Positions 51,456-59,878 of a stretch of DNA of 64,000 bases are shown here, piece after piece. Position numbers and translations under genes: made by a program. The stretch spans positions 1,206,501 through 1,270,500 of the forward strand of contig NZ_BNBE01000003.1 in NCBI RefSeq assembly GCF_014654895.1, read 5' to 3'. Positions within the stretch are counted from its first letter, which is position 1, and each line of letters starts with the position of its first letter. The stretch comes from Streptomyces filamentosus. Lineage in GTDB: Bacteria > Actinomycetota > Actinomycetes > Streptomycetales > Streptomycetaceae. The notes under the pieces were generated by a model, which saw nothing but the letters and a program-made list of their open reading frames with translations, searched no databases and had not been told where the DNA came from.

Positions 51456-52149
51456 GCGATACTCCTCGTTGCAGTGTTGCCACGCTGACGCGCCCCTCGG
51501 AAGGACTCAGCGTGGTGATGGTGGGCAATCCCCGCCCTTGCCGGGGCGGACATGCCACTTAGCGTTCGGCGTCTGGGAGTTCCCGCTCCCGGGCGCCGTC
51601 GCTGTATGCAGACCTACACGGTCTGATCGGTGCGTATCTCGCTCCTCACGATCGCGGTGCCGGGCGGGCTGCCCGGAGGACGACGAACATACGCAGGGAC
51701 CCGCGTCAAGATCCAGACTTGGTTCTTAAACTCTGTAGAACTTGTTGCCCCATCAGGTGCAGGCGCCGAAGGTGCAGCCCGCCCTGCAGAGAGATCGTTT
51801 CCTGGCGGGGCAGCAGCGACGCCCGTCATTCGCCCTGGGGAGTGGCCTCTCCCGGACTCTGCCACCTTTTGCTTGGGATTAGCGCCCTCACGGGCCGCGC
51901 GGTGGGCGCTGTCCGGTGTGCGGGCCGCCACAAATTGCGCCACGTGCAATTTAGCGGAAGTGATGCGGCTCACTGTGTGAGTTGTTTCCTGTCCGTAGGG
52001 CTCTAAGAATTGAGGTGGAATTTATGCCTGCCAGGCCCTGCGCGTCAAGGGTGGTTTAATGTCTCCGGAATTTGCGCGTGGCGCAATTCATTCAAATTGC
52101 GCGTGGCGCAATTTCGTCGAATGATCTTGAAGCGCTGAGAGGTGAGAAA
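51456..52149. promoter_or_regulatory. Intergenic region with three related palindromic operators
   Basis: Three copies of a 21-base palindrome centred on AATTGCGC-GTG-GCGCAATT: 51932-51952 (opposite orientation, one change), 52069-52089 and 52094-52114, the last two spaced 25 bases apart. A further 9-bp inverted repeat, CCACGCTGA and TCAGCGTGG, lies near 51480-51514. No convincing gene in about 690 bases. The operators are 36-80 bases before the oxidoreductase gene and probably bind a MarR- or TetR-type repressor. Confidence 0.65.
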
Positions 52150-53091
52150 GTGCGAGCTGTCACTATGTCCAGCCACGGCGGCCCGGAGGTCCTCCGGCTC
52201 ACGGAGGTCCCTGAACCAGAGCCGACGGCCGGACACCACAGGGTCGAGGTCCTCCAGGCGGGGGTGAACTACGCGGACCTGCATGTGCGAGAAGGGGACT
52301 ACCTGGCCGGTGTCACGCTCCCGTACGTCCCTGGCAATGAAGTGATGGGCTACAGCGACGGGCGGCGGGTGGTGGCCCTGACGCGCGGCGGCGGATATGC
52401 GCAGGTGGCCTTGGCTCACCGCCGCTCCACGATCGCGGTCCCGGACGACATCGACGACGCCACGGCAATCTCGTTGACCCTCCAGGGCAACTCGGCCTGG
52501 CACCTGCTGCACACCGTGCTGCGCATCACCCCGGGGGAGACTGTGATCGTGCCCGCAGCCGCCGGCGGCGTCGGGTCCCTAGCAGTGCAGCTCGCCAAGC
52601 GGGCCGGAGCCCGCGTGGTGGCCCTGGCCGGCACGGACGCCAAGCGAGCTCTGGCCCTCGGCCTTGGGGCAGATGCCGTCGTCGACAGCACCTCGACAAG
52701 CCTGGCCGTAGACCTGAAGGAGGCGACCCGTGGCGCAGCCGCCGCGGCGCTGGAGATGACAGGCGGCGACACCCTCCATTCGACCTTGGAAGCCCTCGCA
52801 CCCATGGGCCGGATGGCGGTCTACGGAAGCGTCAGCGGCATCGAGACCACCATCACCACCCGCGACCTCATGGCTACCGGCAAGACGGTCAGCGGATTCT
52901 GGCTCCCCCTGCTGTTCGGACATCGGACCGCGCTGCTCGACTCCATGACCGACCTCTTCCAGGCCGTACGGGACGGGGAACTCGCAGTCCCGGCGCCCAC
53001 CGTGTACCCGCTGAGCGAAGCGGCTCGCGCGCACGAGGACATGGCGGCCCGCCGAACCACCGGCAAGGTCGTCCTCGACCCCGCTGCCTGA
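52150..53091 (+). CDS. Zinc-type alcohol dehydrogenase-like quinone oxidoreductase
   Basis: 313 aa, GTG at 52150 with GAGAGGTGAG upstream. Medium-chain dehydrogenase fold: GHHRVEVLQAGVNYADLHVR near the N-terminus, the NADPH-binding AAAGGVGSLAVQLAKRAGARVVAL near residue 140, and the C-terminal YPLSEAARAHEDMAARRTTG. It lacks zinc-binding Cys, so it belongs to the quinone reductase subgroup that reduces quinones with NADPH. Upstream operators suggest induction by a small molecule. Confidence 0.9.
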   Translation: MRAVTMSSHGGPEVLRLTEVPEPEPTAGHHRVEVLQAGVNYADLHVREGDYLAGVTLPYVPGNEVMGYSDGRRVVALTRGGGYAQVALAHRRSTIAVPDDIDDATAISLTLQGNSAWHLLHTVLRITPGETVIVPAAAGGVGSLAVQLAKRAGARVVALAGTDAKRALALGLGADAVVDSTSTSLAVDLKEATRGAAAAALEMTGGDTLHSTLEALAPMGRMAVYGSVSGIETTITTRDLMATGKTVSGFWLPLLFGHRTALLDSMTDLFQAVRDGELAVPAPTVYPLSEAARAHEDMAARRTTGKVVLDPAA

Positions 53092-53177
53092 CTCGGCTCG
53101 GTATCCGGCGCGGCTCGGACCCCGGTGCTCCGCCCCCACGAGGGGAGGGGCGAGGCTCGAGGTCGAGCTCGCTGCCG

Positions 53178-54455
53178 TCAACCGACCGGCTCGTCCAGCT
53201 GCTCGCGCAGGTCACGCAGAACCACCAGGCGCTCCGACAGCTCGGCGATCATCGTGTCCAGCTCACTGCTGGCCTCTCCCGCGGAGGCCGGCAGTGTCGT
53301 GCGCAGAAGCTGCTGGTACTCGCGCACCACGCCCCGGCGGGACGACTGCGGCACGAGACGGCTGAGCGTCGCCTCCACGGAGAGCGAATTCACGCGCCAC
53401 CCGCCACCGTCCTGCCGATACGCCCACACCACGGTCCGGTCCTGCGGGTTGAGCGTGAGACGGCACCCAGGGCCGGCCAGAGCGCTCAGCTCCGGCAGGT
53501 CGATCGCCCCGTTGCCCGCGAGCGCTGCCGCGTCCTCCGCTGAATCAGCCCACCCGGCCTGCGCCCAGGAGGCGTCCCCGATCGCCTCGGAGCCTCCGGC
53601 CCCGCCCGCTGACAGCGCATTCGGCTGCTGTACGGATCCGGGCTGGAGCTCGTGCTCGCTGCCGAGCCAGGTGATCACCACCGCCCGCAAGTCCGGGTGG
53701 CCGGCCGGGAAGAGGAGGTGCGAGACGACCTCGACCTCCTGGAAGTCGAACCGTGGCAGGCGCATGCGGAATCGGTTGCCGTCGCGATGGGCGACCACAT
53801 GGGGGCTTTCGTCCCACAGCCGGCGGCAGTCCGGGTCCTCGTAGATCTCGCGCAGCAGGGAGGTCATGAAGCGGTCGGCCTTATGGCGCGCCAGGAACAT
53901 GCGGATCATGGCCAGGTACACACGGGCATGATCTTCCCAGCCCACGTACTGCTTGCGGGCGTCCGGGTGCAGCAGGGCCCAGCGCATCAGGTTGGCGTCC
54001 GGCTCGACGACCCAGGGGTACCAGTCCGCCATCGCCCGGTTATAAGCGATCATGGACCAGCGGGCGTCGGTTACATAGGCGGGGTGGGGCATCTGCTGGT
54101 CCAGCAAGAACTGCAGGGTGCGTAGCTCCGGAGGCTCGTCCCTCGGCCTGGTGCGTCCGATCAGGGCACCGCCAGGGGTGTAGTACAGAAGCGTCTGACG
54201 CTCGTCCGGCCCCAGGTGCAGCCGCCCGACCAGCTTCTCGACCGCGTCATGCGGGAGGCGAGGAACCGCGCCCCGTTCCAGCTGCCCATACCACTTCTCG
54301 GACATGCCGATGGCGTGCGCCACCTCTGCCTGAGGGATCGCGCGACCACGCCCCTCCCTCAGCCCCGCAGCGAGGCGCCACGCCCTGAGCAGACCGGCCA
54401 GCCCCATCAGCTCTTCCGGGCCGAGTTCTCCCTCGTCGCTTTCTCCGAGACTCAT
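53178..54455 (-). CDS. XRE-type regulator with MmyB-like domain
   Basis: 425 aa, ATG at 54455. HTH at residues 15-80 (LRAWRLAAGLREGRGRAIPQAEVAHAIGMSEKWYGQLERG). The MmyB-like ligand domain is seen around residues 125-285: MRWALLHPDARKQYVGWEDHARVYLAMIRMFLARH, CRRLWDESPHVVAHRDGNRFRMRLP. The C-terminal third is a longer extension with a helical end (SSELDTMIAELSERLVVLRDLREQL). Divergent from the IclR-type gene. Confidence 0.85.
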   Translation of the reverse strand: MSLGESDEGELGPEELMGLAGLLRAWRLAAGLREGRGRAIPQAEVAHAIGMSEKWYGQLERGAVPRLPHDAVEKLVGRLHLGPDERQTLLYYTPGGALIGRTRPRDEPPELRTLQFLLDQQMPHPAYVTDARWSMIAYNRAMADWYPWVVEPDANLMRWALLHPDARKQYVGWEDHARVYLAMIRMFLARHKADRFMTSLLREIYEDPDCRRLWDESPHVVAHRDGNRFRMRLPRFDFQEVEVVSHLLFPAGHPDLRAVVITWLGSEHELQPGSVQQPNALSAGGAGGSEAIGDASWAQAGWADSAEDAAALAGNGAIDLPELSALAGPGCRLTLNPQDRTVVWAYRQDGGGWRVNSLSVEATLSRLVPQSSRRGVVREYQQLLRTTLPASAGEASSELDTMIAELSERLVVLRDLREQLDEPVG

Positions 54456-54724
54456 GCGGCACCAGCTCCCATCACGTGCCGCCAGCTTGAGGCAGCCCGC
54501 AGGAGGCGACAACTCGAGTCACGCAGGAGAGGCGCGAGGCCCCTCTCCTGCAGAGTCCTCAGAAGCCCAGCCCGGATCGGTAGTCGTGTTCCGGTAGCCG
54601 TGTTCCGGTACTCCAGTTCCGATTCCGCCCTGAGAACGTGTGCGAGCCGGGGACGGAGACGGCTTTCCGTCCCTGAACGTGCACATCGGGCACCAATCAT
54701 CCCGCTATTAGTTCTGGATTCAAT
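54456..54724. promoter_or_regulatory. Divergent promoter region with 14-bp repeats
   Basis: Between XRE and IclR-type genes. Three contiguous 14-base repeats lie at 54579-54620: CGGTAGTCGTGTTC, CGGTAGCCGTGTTC and CGGTACTCCAGTTC. They are good candidates for binding sites of the adjacent regulator. The stretch before 54725 is AT-richer (CTATTAGTTCTGG). Confidence 0.55.
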
Positions 54725-55531
54725 ATGGCATCCGAGCGCCCCAAGGGGAGCAGCCACGCAGAGCGAGTGATCCGGGTCATGCAGGCATTTGCCGAGCTCC
54801 CCGGAGACACGCATTCTCTGAAAGCCATTTCCGATCACACGGAATTGGATCCTGCGGTGGTTCACCGCATTCTCGCGTCCCAGGTCGCCGCAAAATGGGT
54901 CGAGCGCGTAGGTCGAGGCAAGTACCGGCTCGGCAGCCACGCGGCCCGCGCCGGGATGCAGGCCATGGCCGGCATATACGACGGCCTGGATCAGCACGAG
55001 ATCCTCGTCGACCTGCAAGCGGACTGCGGCGGCCTCGTCCTCTTCTACAGCCTCGCCTCCGTCGGCGCACGCCGCGTCTGCACCGACTACGCGATCGGCA
55101 ACTACTGCCCGGACGACTTCGGCATGACCGCGTACGACATCTTCACTGCCGGATGCTCCCTCCGCACCGGCGCCTCCGGGCGCACCCTGCTCGCCTACGT
55201 TCCCGAGAGCCTCCGCGAGATCGCGCTCGCCGAGCCCATCCCCGAGACCGCCGGCCCGGGCGCACTCAACAATGACGACCTCCTCGCGACCCTCGACGGA
55301 ATCCGTGTGCGGGGCTACGCCGTCGGACGCCAGGAATGCCTGCCCGGCTGGGACTCCGTAGCGGCTCCGGCCCTCTGGGGCGACACGGCACTCGGCGTCG
55401 TCCTGCTCCTCAAACCCCTGAGTGACATCCCGAACGACATCACCGATTACATCGACCAGGTCCTCGGGGCCGCCCAGCTCATCAGCCTGGCGGCCACCCA
55501 GGGTGGCCGGAACCCCCAGCTAGTCGCCTGA
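54725..55531 (+). CDS. IclR-type transcriptional regulator
   Basis: 268 aa, ATG at 54725. Winged helix at residues 10-75 (VMQAFAELPGDTHSLKAISDHTELDPAVVHRILASQVAAKWVER). Effector domain with LVDLQADCGGLVLFYSLA and SGRTLLAYVPESLREIALAEPI, and RVRGYAVGRQECLPGWDSVAAPAL near the C-terminus. IclR regulators respond to small metabolites. Target genes not clear; the divergent XRE gene is possible. Confidence 0.85.
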   Translation: MASERPKGSSHAERVIRVMQAFAELPGDTHSLKAISDHTELDPAVVHRILASQVAAKWVERVGRGKYRLGSHAARAGMQAMAGIYDGLDQHEILVDLQADCGGLVLFYSLASVGARRVCTDYAIGNYCPDDFGMTAYDIFTAGCSLRTGASGRTLLAYVPESLREIALAEPIPETAGPGALNNDDLLATLDGIRVRGYAVGRQECLPGWDSVAAPALWGDTALGVVLLLKPLSDIPNDITDYIDQVLGAAQLISLAATQGGRNPQLVA

Positions 55532-55554
55532 CCACGAGAAAGCGCAGCCGCACC

Positions 55555-55908
55555 GTGCCCTTCTTCACCCACGTCCAGACCGCAGACGAAGCCCAGGCCC
55601 TGATCGCAGATCTCGCAGGCACGGGCCTGCGCCGTCTCGACGCGCTTGGCCGTCACCTCGGCCCCGTCCGACTCGGCCTCGATCCAGAGCACAATGAGAT
55701 CTGGTGGGCCGCGCCCGACCGTGAGGCATGGGCTGTGGAGTCGACGACACCAGGCCAGTTTCTCGATCTCATCAGCGAGCGTGCTGATCCAGCCTGGGCT
55801 GATGAACCCCTGGCGCGTGCCGATTACCAGCGCATCCTCGACACGCTCATCCCCTCTGCAGGATCCACACGGCATGCGGGGCGGCTCGGCGCCAGGCGGG
55901 ACGGCTGA
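55555..55908 (+). CDS. Hypothetical protein
   Basis: 117 aa, GTG at 55555. MPFFTHVQTADEAQALIADL, with GLDPEHNEIWWAAPDREAWAVESTTP. 23 bp after the IclR gene. Overlaps the 3' end of the leftward kinase gene by about 60 bases. Function unknown. Confidence 0.55.
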   Translation: MPFFTHVQTADEAQALIADLAGTGLRRLDALGRHLGPVRLGLDPEHNEIWWAAPDREAWAVESTTPGQFLDLISERADPAWADEPLARADYQRILDTLIPSAGSTRHAGRLGARRDG

Positions 55909-56608
55909 GGACGCCGCCGCCCTGGCCAGCCATAACCTCGTACCCCTCCCGGTACTGAGCTGGCGTCCTGGACGACTTGCGGCGGCGGGGCGAGCGGTGC
56001 TCCTCCAGACGAGTGGAGCGAGCACACGCCCGCCGCCCGCAGCGAGGCGTCCGGCTGCTGGAGCACACCGGCTGGCACTCTGGCCGGATCGTCTCCGACC
56101 CTCGCCTGGCCTTCCGTCGCGTCACCCTCGACCACCCCGCTGGGCGGCCGAAGCGGGCGAAGAAGTCGTCCAGGGCCTCCGGAGTGACCATCAAGGAGTT
56201 CGCGTCCCCGCGTTCGTTGCGCTCCGTCAGTCGGCGCAGCAGCTCGTCACGGGCCACCGGGAAGTACAGCAGCCGCCACCGTCCGCCGGCCGACTCCACC
56301 AGCGTCTTCATCGCGTCGCGGTCCTTGCGGGGCCACAACCCGTGGTCCCACACCACGTCCCGGCCCTCGGCGACGAACTCGGCCAGCCGTTTGTGCAGCT
56401 CGGCGACGACCGGGGCCTCCTTCTCGAAGTAGGTGTTCCCCGGGTAGTCGACGCCGTACCGGCCGTGCCGCTCGAATACCACCTCGCCCACCGACAGTCG
56501 CACCGCACCCTGGGGCTCCAGCACCTGCTGGGCGTAGGTCGTCTTCCCCGAGCCTGTGAGCCCCACCAGCAGGAAGACCGTCGGAGCGTCGCGCTCGGCC
56601 ACCGCCAA
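55847..56608 (-). CDS. P-loop kinase-like ATPase with atypical C-terminus
   Basis: 253 aa, start at 56608. Walker A LVGLTGSGKTTYAQQ near residue 14, then HGRYGVDYPGNTYFEKEAPVV and DVVWDHGLWPRKDRD, and LTVTPEAL-like SLMVTPEALDDFFARFGRP near residue 155. Related actinobacterial kinases end soon after this point. Here about 90 Arg/Ser-rich residues follow that lack coding bias, so the true 3' end may have been lost or replaced near 56140. It overlaps a convergent gene. Confidence 0.65.
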   Translation of the reverse strand: MAVAERDAPTVFLLVGLTGSGKTTYAQQVLEPQGAVRLSVGEVVFERHGRYGVDYPGNTYFEKEAPVVAELHKRLAEFVAEGRDVVWDHGLWPRKDRDAMKTLVESAGGRWRLLYFPVARDELLRRLTERNERGDANSLMVTPEALDDFFARFGRPAGWSRVTRRKARRGSETIRPECQPVCSSSRTPRCGRRACARSTRLEEHRSPRRRKSSRTPAQYREGYEVMAGQGGGVLSRPAWRRAAPHAVWILQRG

Positions 56609-56705
56609 CTTCCCTCAGCACTTTCAGTGTTTCTCCCCGGCAGTCCGCGACCCTCGGCCGGGCCGGACGCCCGGTCCCGGCCACCACCGCCCGGAGGAGG
56701 CGCCT

Positions 56706-56917
56706 GTGCCCGCCTCCACCCCTGCCCGTGCGCTGCGCGCCTACGTCCGCCACGCACACGGCACCCTCGGCAAGGCCCAGACCGTCGACCGTTTCCTCGA
56801 CGAGCGCCTTCGGGTGCAGTGGCTGTGGCGTGCTCAGCAGCGACGCGAGGACGTCACTGCGATCCATTTGGCCCATCACCGCCGGCATCGAGTACGCGCT
56901 TACGCGACGATTGCTGA
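56706..56917 (+). pseudogene. 5' fragment of an unknown gene before the ApeA-like gene
   Basis: GTG at 56706 after GGAGG begins VPASTPARALRAYVRHAHGT and runs LGKAQTVDRFLDERLRVQWLW with strong third-position GC, which is lost by about 56890. The frame continues without bias to 57176 across the lower-GC ApeA-like gene. Probably a gene cut off by insertion of the defence gene. Confidence 0.35.
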
Positions 56918-58318
56918 GTGGAGTACTTCTCAGCAGGAGGTTCATGGTGGCTGCCGGGGCATGAGCACGAGAGCCTTCCCGGGACACTCACCTTCGACTC
57001 CGCAGGCATCAGCTTGGTGGTGTATGGCGGATCGTTGTTCCGGTCTGCCGTCGTGGCCAGTGGCGGCAGTGGAGAGCAATGGTCACATTGGGTCGAGGAA
57101 GCCGTGGTGCATGGCCGGCTGCACGAGGAAGACAGGCGGGATGTGTCCCTGTTGGGAGTGGCAGGGCTCACCGTGAGTAGCGACCTCGATGTTGAGCAGG
57201 AGGATTACCGTGTCGAGTTGGCATTGCTCGGCTGGCATGTAGACGGTAATGCCTTCAGCGAGGCGAAGGTAGATTTCGACTACCTGAACGCATGGCTCCA
57301 TCCGCCACCCTTGTGGGAGAACGCCCCCAATCGGATCTCGGTTCATACCGACGACATTGAGCTGACGTCCGCTCCGATCGAAAGTGATCGGGTTCGACTG
57401 GTAGCCGGTTGCTCGGGAAATCGACGGTGGTCGAGGACGACGGGTGACGTCGTGCGCGTCGAACGACGGTCCGTATTTGCCATCGATTGCGCAGACCCAT
57501 CTCGCTGGGAGGACATCGTCGACAGCCGAATCCGCCCTTTCCATGACCTGCTAATGCTGAGCCTCGACCGTCCCGTGCGCATTACAGGACTTCGCCTTCG
57601 GCCTGTTGGTACTGGCCAGGGCACGCCTCAACTGTGTGACGCCTACTTGAGCGTGCTGCAGCGACCCTCCGCGTCTCTACACGCGATCGTCGGGGTCAAT
57701 GCCCCCACACTCTTGAGGGCAAATGACAGTCCTGTCGATCTTGCCGCTCTGCTGCCACGATGGTACTGCCTCTGGCGCAACTTCTGGGAGCCCGTCAGAT
57801 TGCTCTTGGCGCCTGAATATGCGCCGTTCATGTACACCGCGCACAAATTTACTTCGACATACCGGAGCGCCGAGGCTCTCGCCAAGGCGTTGTTTGACAG
57901 CAAGCAAATTCCTCGCCCGGATCATAATGCACGCGTTCAAGCCGTCATCAACTCCGCGGCCAGCGCAGGCATCGATACCGAGGTCATCGAATGGGCGAAG
58001 GCGGTACTCCAGTCGCGCAATGACAAGCCGCAGAAGCAACTCATAGAAGAGCTGGTCAAGTCAACCGGTGAAGTCGGTGCAACTATTGTTCAGGCTGCCC
58101 CAGAATTCGTGGCCAGAGTCGCCCGCACCCGTGGCAGAGAGTCACACGGAGGCTCAACCTCAGAGACTCCCGACGTGGTACAGCTTCACTGGTACGGCGA
58201 GGTCCTGCGCTGGATCATCCGGACACGGATACTGTCCGAGCTCGGAATCGATGACATCGAGAGCCGCGTCCTGAAGCGGGAACCATTCCGATATGCCGTG
58301 GACCAAGTGCGGGAGTGA
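56918..58318 (+). CDS. apeA-like: ApeA-like HEPN anti-phage protein
   Basis: 466 aa, GTG at 56918. The N-terminus EYFSAGGSWWLPGHEHESLPGTLTFD matches the opening of the ApeA N-terminal domain, where a WWLP motif precedes a GTLTF strand. The C-terminal part is a HEPN-type domain with RGRESH (R405-x4-H410) as the expected RNase motif. ApeA is a known single-gene HEPN defence protein. The GC content and codon use are lower than the neighbours, consistent with transfer. A short ORF is coupled at its end. Assignment is by eye and should be checked by profile search. Confidence 0.7.
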   Translation: MEYFSAGGSWWLPGHEHESLPGTLTFDSAGISLVVYGGSLFRSAVVASGGSGEQWSHWVEEAVVHGRLHEEDRRDVSLLGVAGLTVSSDLDVEQEDYRVELALLGWHVDGNAFSEAKVDFDYLNAWLHPPPLWENAPNRISVHTDDIELTSAPIESDRVRLVAGCSGNRRWSRTTGDVVRVERRSVFAIDCADPSRWEDIVDSRIRPFHDLLMLSLDRPVRITGLRLRPVGTGQGTPQLCDAYLSVLQRPSASLHAIVGVNAPTLLRANDSPVDLAALLPRWYCLWRNFWEPVRLLLAPEYAPFMYTAHKFTSTYRSAEALAKALFDSKQIPRPDHNARVQAVINSAASAGIDTEVIEWAKAVLQSRNDKPQKQLIEELVKSTGEVGATIVQAAPEFVARVARTRGRESHGGSTSETPDVVQLHWYGEVLRWIIRTRILSELGIDDIESRVLKREPFRYAVDQVRE

Positions 58319-58446
58319 TGCCAGAACTGTTCGGAGGGGCACCCGTCGCCTTGGAAGAGGTGGGCGCCGGTACGAGAAGCCAACTTGACAGCCGCGAAGA
58401 GCGATCCATCAGAGACCTGTCTTACGTCCCACTACCCTGCGGCTGA
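58318..58446 (+). CDS. Short ORF coupled to ApeA-like gene
   Basis: ATG at 58318 overlaps the TGA of the defence gene (TGATG). 42 codons: MPELFGGAPVALEEVGAGTR and on to LSYVPLPCG. No family. The overlap could be chance, or the remnant of a partner gene. Confidence 0.3.
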   Translation: MPELFGGAPVALEEVGAGTRSQLDSREERSIRDLSYVPLPCG

Positions 58447-59019
58447 CCCGCGACGGCGGGATCAACGACTTCGCGATCACCACGGCCCGCCCCGAAGCAA
58501 CCCAACAGGGTCTGTAGTTCGGAGAAGGTAGGTCGAGTACCACTTCGGCTCTCGGCCAGGGCCGGTCCAGGTCAGGGAATCCCTGCGGAAGCCGACCCAG
58601 AGGACGGCCGGTGCGCCGCTGATCCTCGTCTCGTGCTTGCACGGGCACAGTTCCCTGTCAAGTGCTCGTGTTCACGTCTTGTGCCCCCCTTCGTGGTGGG
58701 TCGCAGTGGCGGCTGCCGAAGGAGCGGGACGGCCAGCAGACGGATGGGATGAACAGTTCCTGTACAGCCAATTTTGCTGTGTTCTCCGGCGTGTTGAGGC
58801 TGCTTCGATCAAATTGATGTGCCCCTTTCGCGGGGGCGGCTCGCAATTCGCCCTTCACCTCGATGCTTGGCGCACCCAGATTCCTGAAACCGCTGAATAC
58901 TCAGAGCCCTGGCTCTCACTCCCGCTTCCGCCCCTCGGCGGGGCGGCAGCTCGAATTCGTCGAGGAAGTAGCCTCGCGCATTCCTCAAGTACCTTGAGCG
59001 CTCGTGGAGTGCCGTGGTG
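58447..59019. other. About 570 bp without a convincing gene
   Basis: Between the short ORF and the GFA gene. All frames lack consistent third-position bias. AT-richer stretches near 58780-58830 may hold a promoter or an eroded mobile-element end. Nothing specific recognised. Confidence 0.4.
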
Positions 59020-59460
59020 TCAGCCGGTCGCACTGGGCGCTGTCTGTGCCACCGAGGGCAGCCAGCGCACGGCGTTGTCGTGGAAGGACGCGTGGATCGG
59101 TACGAGGTCTTCGCCGCTGGTGTCGTTGAGGGCCGTGACGTTGATGCCGATCTCCGGGATGTCGCTGTCGATCGCCGCGACGCGGCTGCCGCAGGTCGGG
59201 CAGAAGCCGCGCTTCGCCTCACCGGGGAAGGTCTCGTACCAGGTCGGTTCGCCACCCTCACCGGTCCAGGTGATCGTCTTGAAGCCCACCCACCACATCA
59301 CGGGGGTGCCGCCGAGTTTCTGGCAATGATCACATTCACAGGTGTGGGGGAAGACTGCCGGGCCCTGGGCGGTGAAGCGGATGCGGCCGCACAGGCAGCC
59401 GCCGGTGCGTACCTCGGCTTCTTTGGCTCCCTGGGTGTCGGCGGCGGGGGTGGCGTTCAT
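59020..59460 (-). CDS. GFA-family zinc protein
   Basis: 146 aa, ATG at 59460 with GGAGAA eight bases upstream. Zinc-binding pattern of the GFA family: GGCLCGRIRF, then CECDHCQKLGG and RGFCPTCGSRV. These proteins resemble glutathione-dependent formaldehyde-activating enzyme, but many members have other or unknown roles. Adjacent to the arsenic-type cluster. Confidence 0.88.
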   Translation of the reverse strand: MNATPAADTQGAKEAEVRTGGCLCGRIRFTAQGPAVFPHTCECDHCQKLGGTPVMWWVGFKTITWTGEGGEPTWYETFPGEAKRGFCPTCGSRVAAIDSDIPEIGINVTALNDTSGEDLVPIHASFHDNAVRWLPSVAQTAPSATG

Positions 59461-59878
59461 CAGGTGTTCTCCCAGGTGGAGTAGGCAAGTTGAACCCATC
59501 AGTGTGCCATCGCTTCCATGATCGCCAGGACGCTGTTGGTGGCTCTGGCGTGGCCCCGGCCGTGTGCGCCGATCGCGGAGGCGTGACGGGCCCGGGCGAC
59601 GAACCCGCGCTCAGGGGTGTCCCAAGGCGCACACGGCCCATCGGGCATCGCGCCAGGGCACAGTGCCTGTCTGAACCGCCGGGTGGTGTGCCGAACCCGA
59701 CGAAGCGCCACTCGCCACTGCGGTGACCGACCTCGCCCCTCCCGATCTTGGCTGCAACACGTACGGAAGCGCGCGGGTTCGTGGATGCCTCGAGGGGCAA
59801 CCGCTGAACCCTCCCGTCGTTGCCGGGTTAAGCACGGGGACGAGGGCGGATTCGGCTCTGCCGGGGATGACGCGCAAG
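59461..59878. other. Gene-poor stretch before MFS exporter
   Basis: About 420 bases. A leftward frame ending at 59499 with ATNSVLAIMEAMAH could be a fragment of a gene, but has no start or family. No clear promoter or terminator. Confidence 0.35.

Noticed and set aside
51630..51980. Plus-strand frame of 116 codons in the operator region
   Set aside because: Third-position GC is high only in the first 15 codons and drops afterwards; no family match was recognised.
56556..57176. Long plus-strand frame spanning the gene fragment and the ApeA-like start
   Set aside because: Only the part 56706-56890 has coding bias; the rest is a chance open frame over another gene.
58637..59329. Plus-strand frame between the defence gene and GFA gene
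   Set aside because: It overlaps the GFA gene in antisense and has no consistent coding bias.
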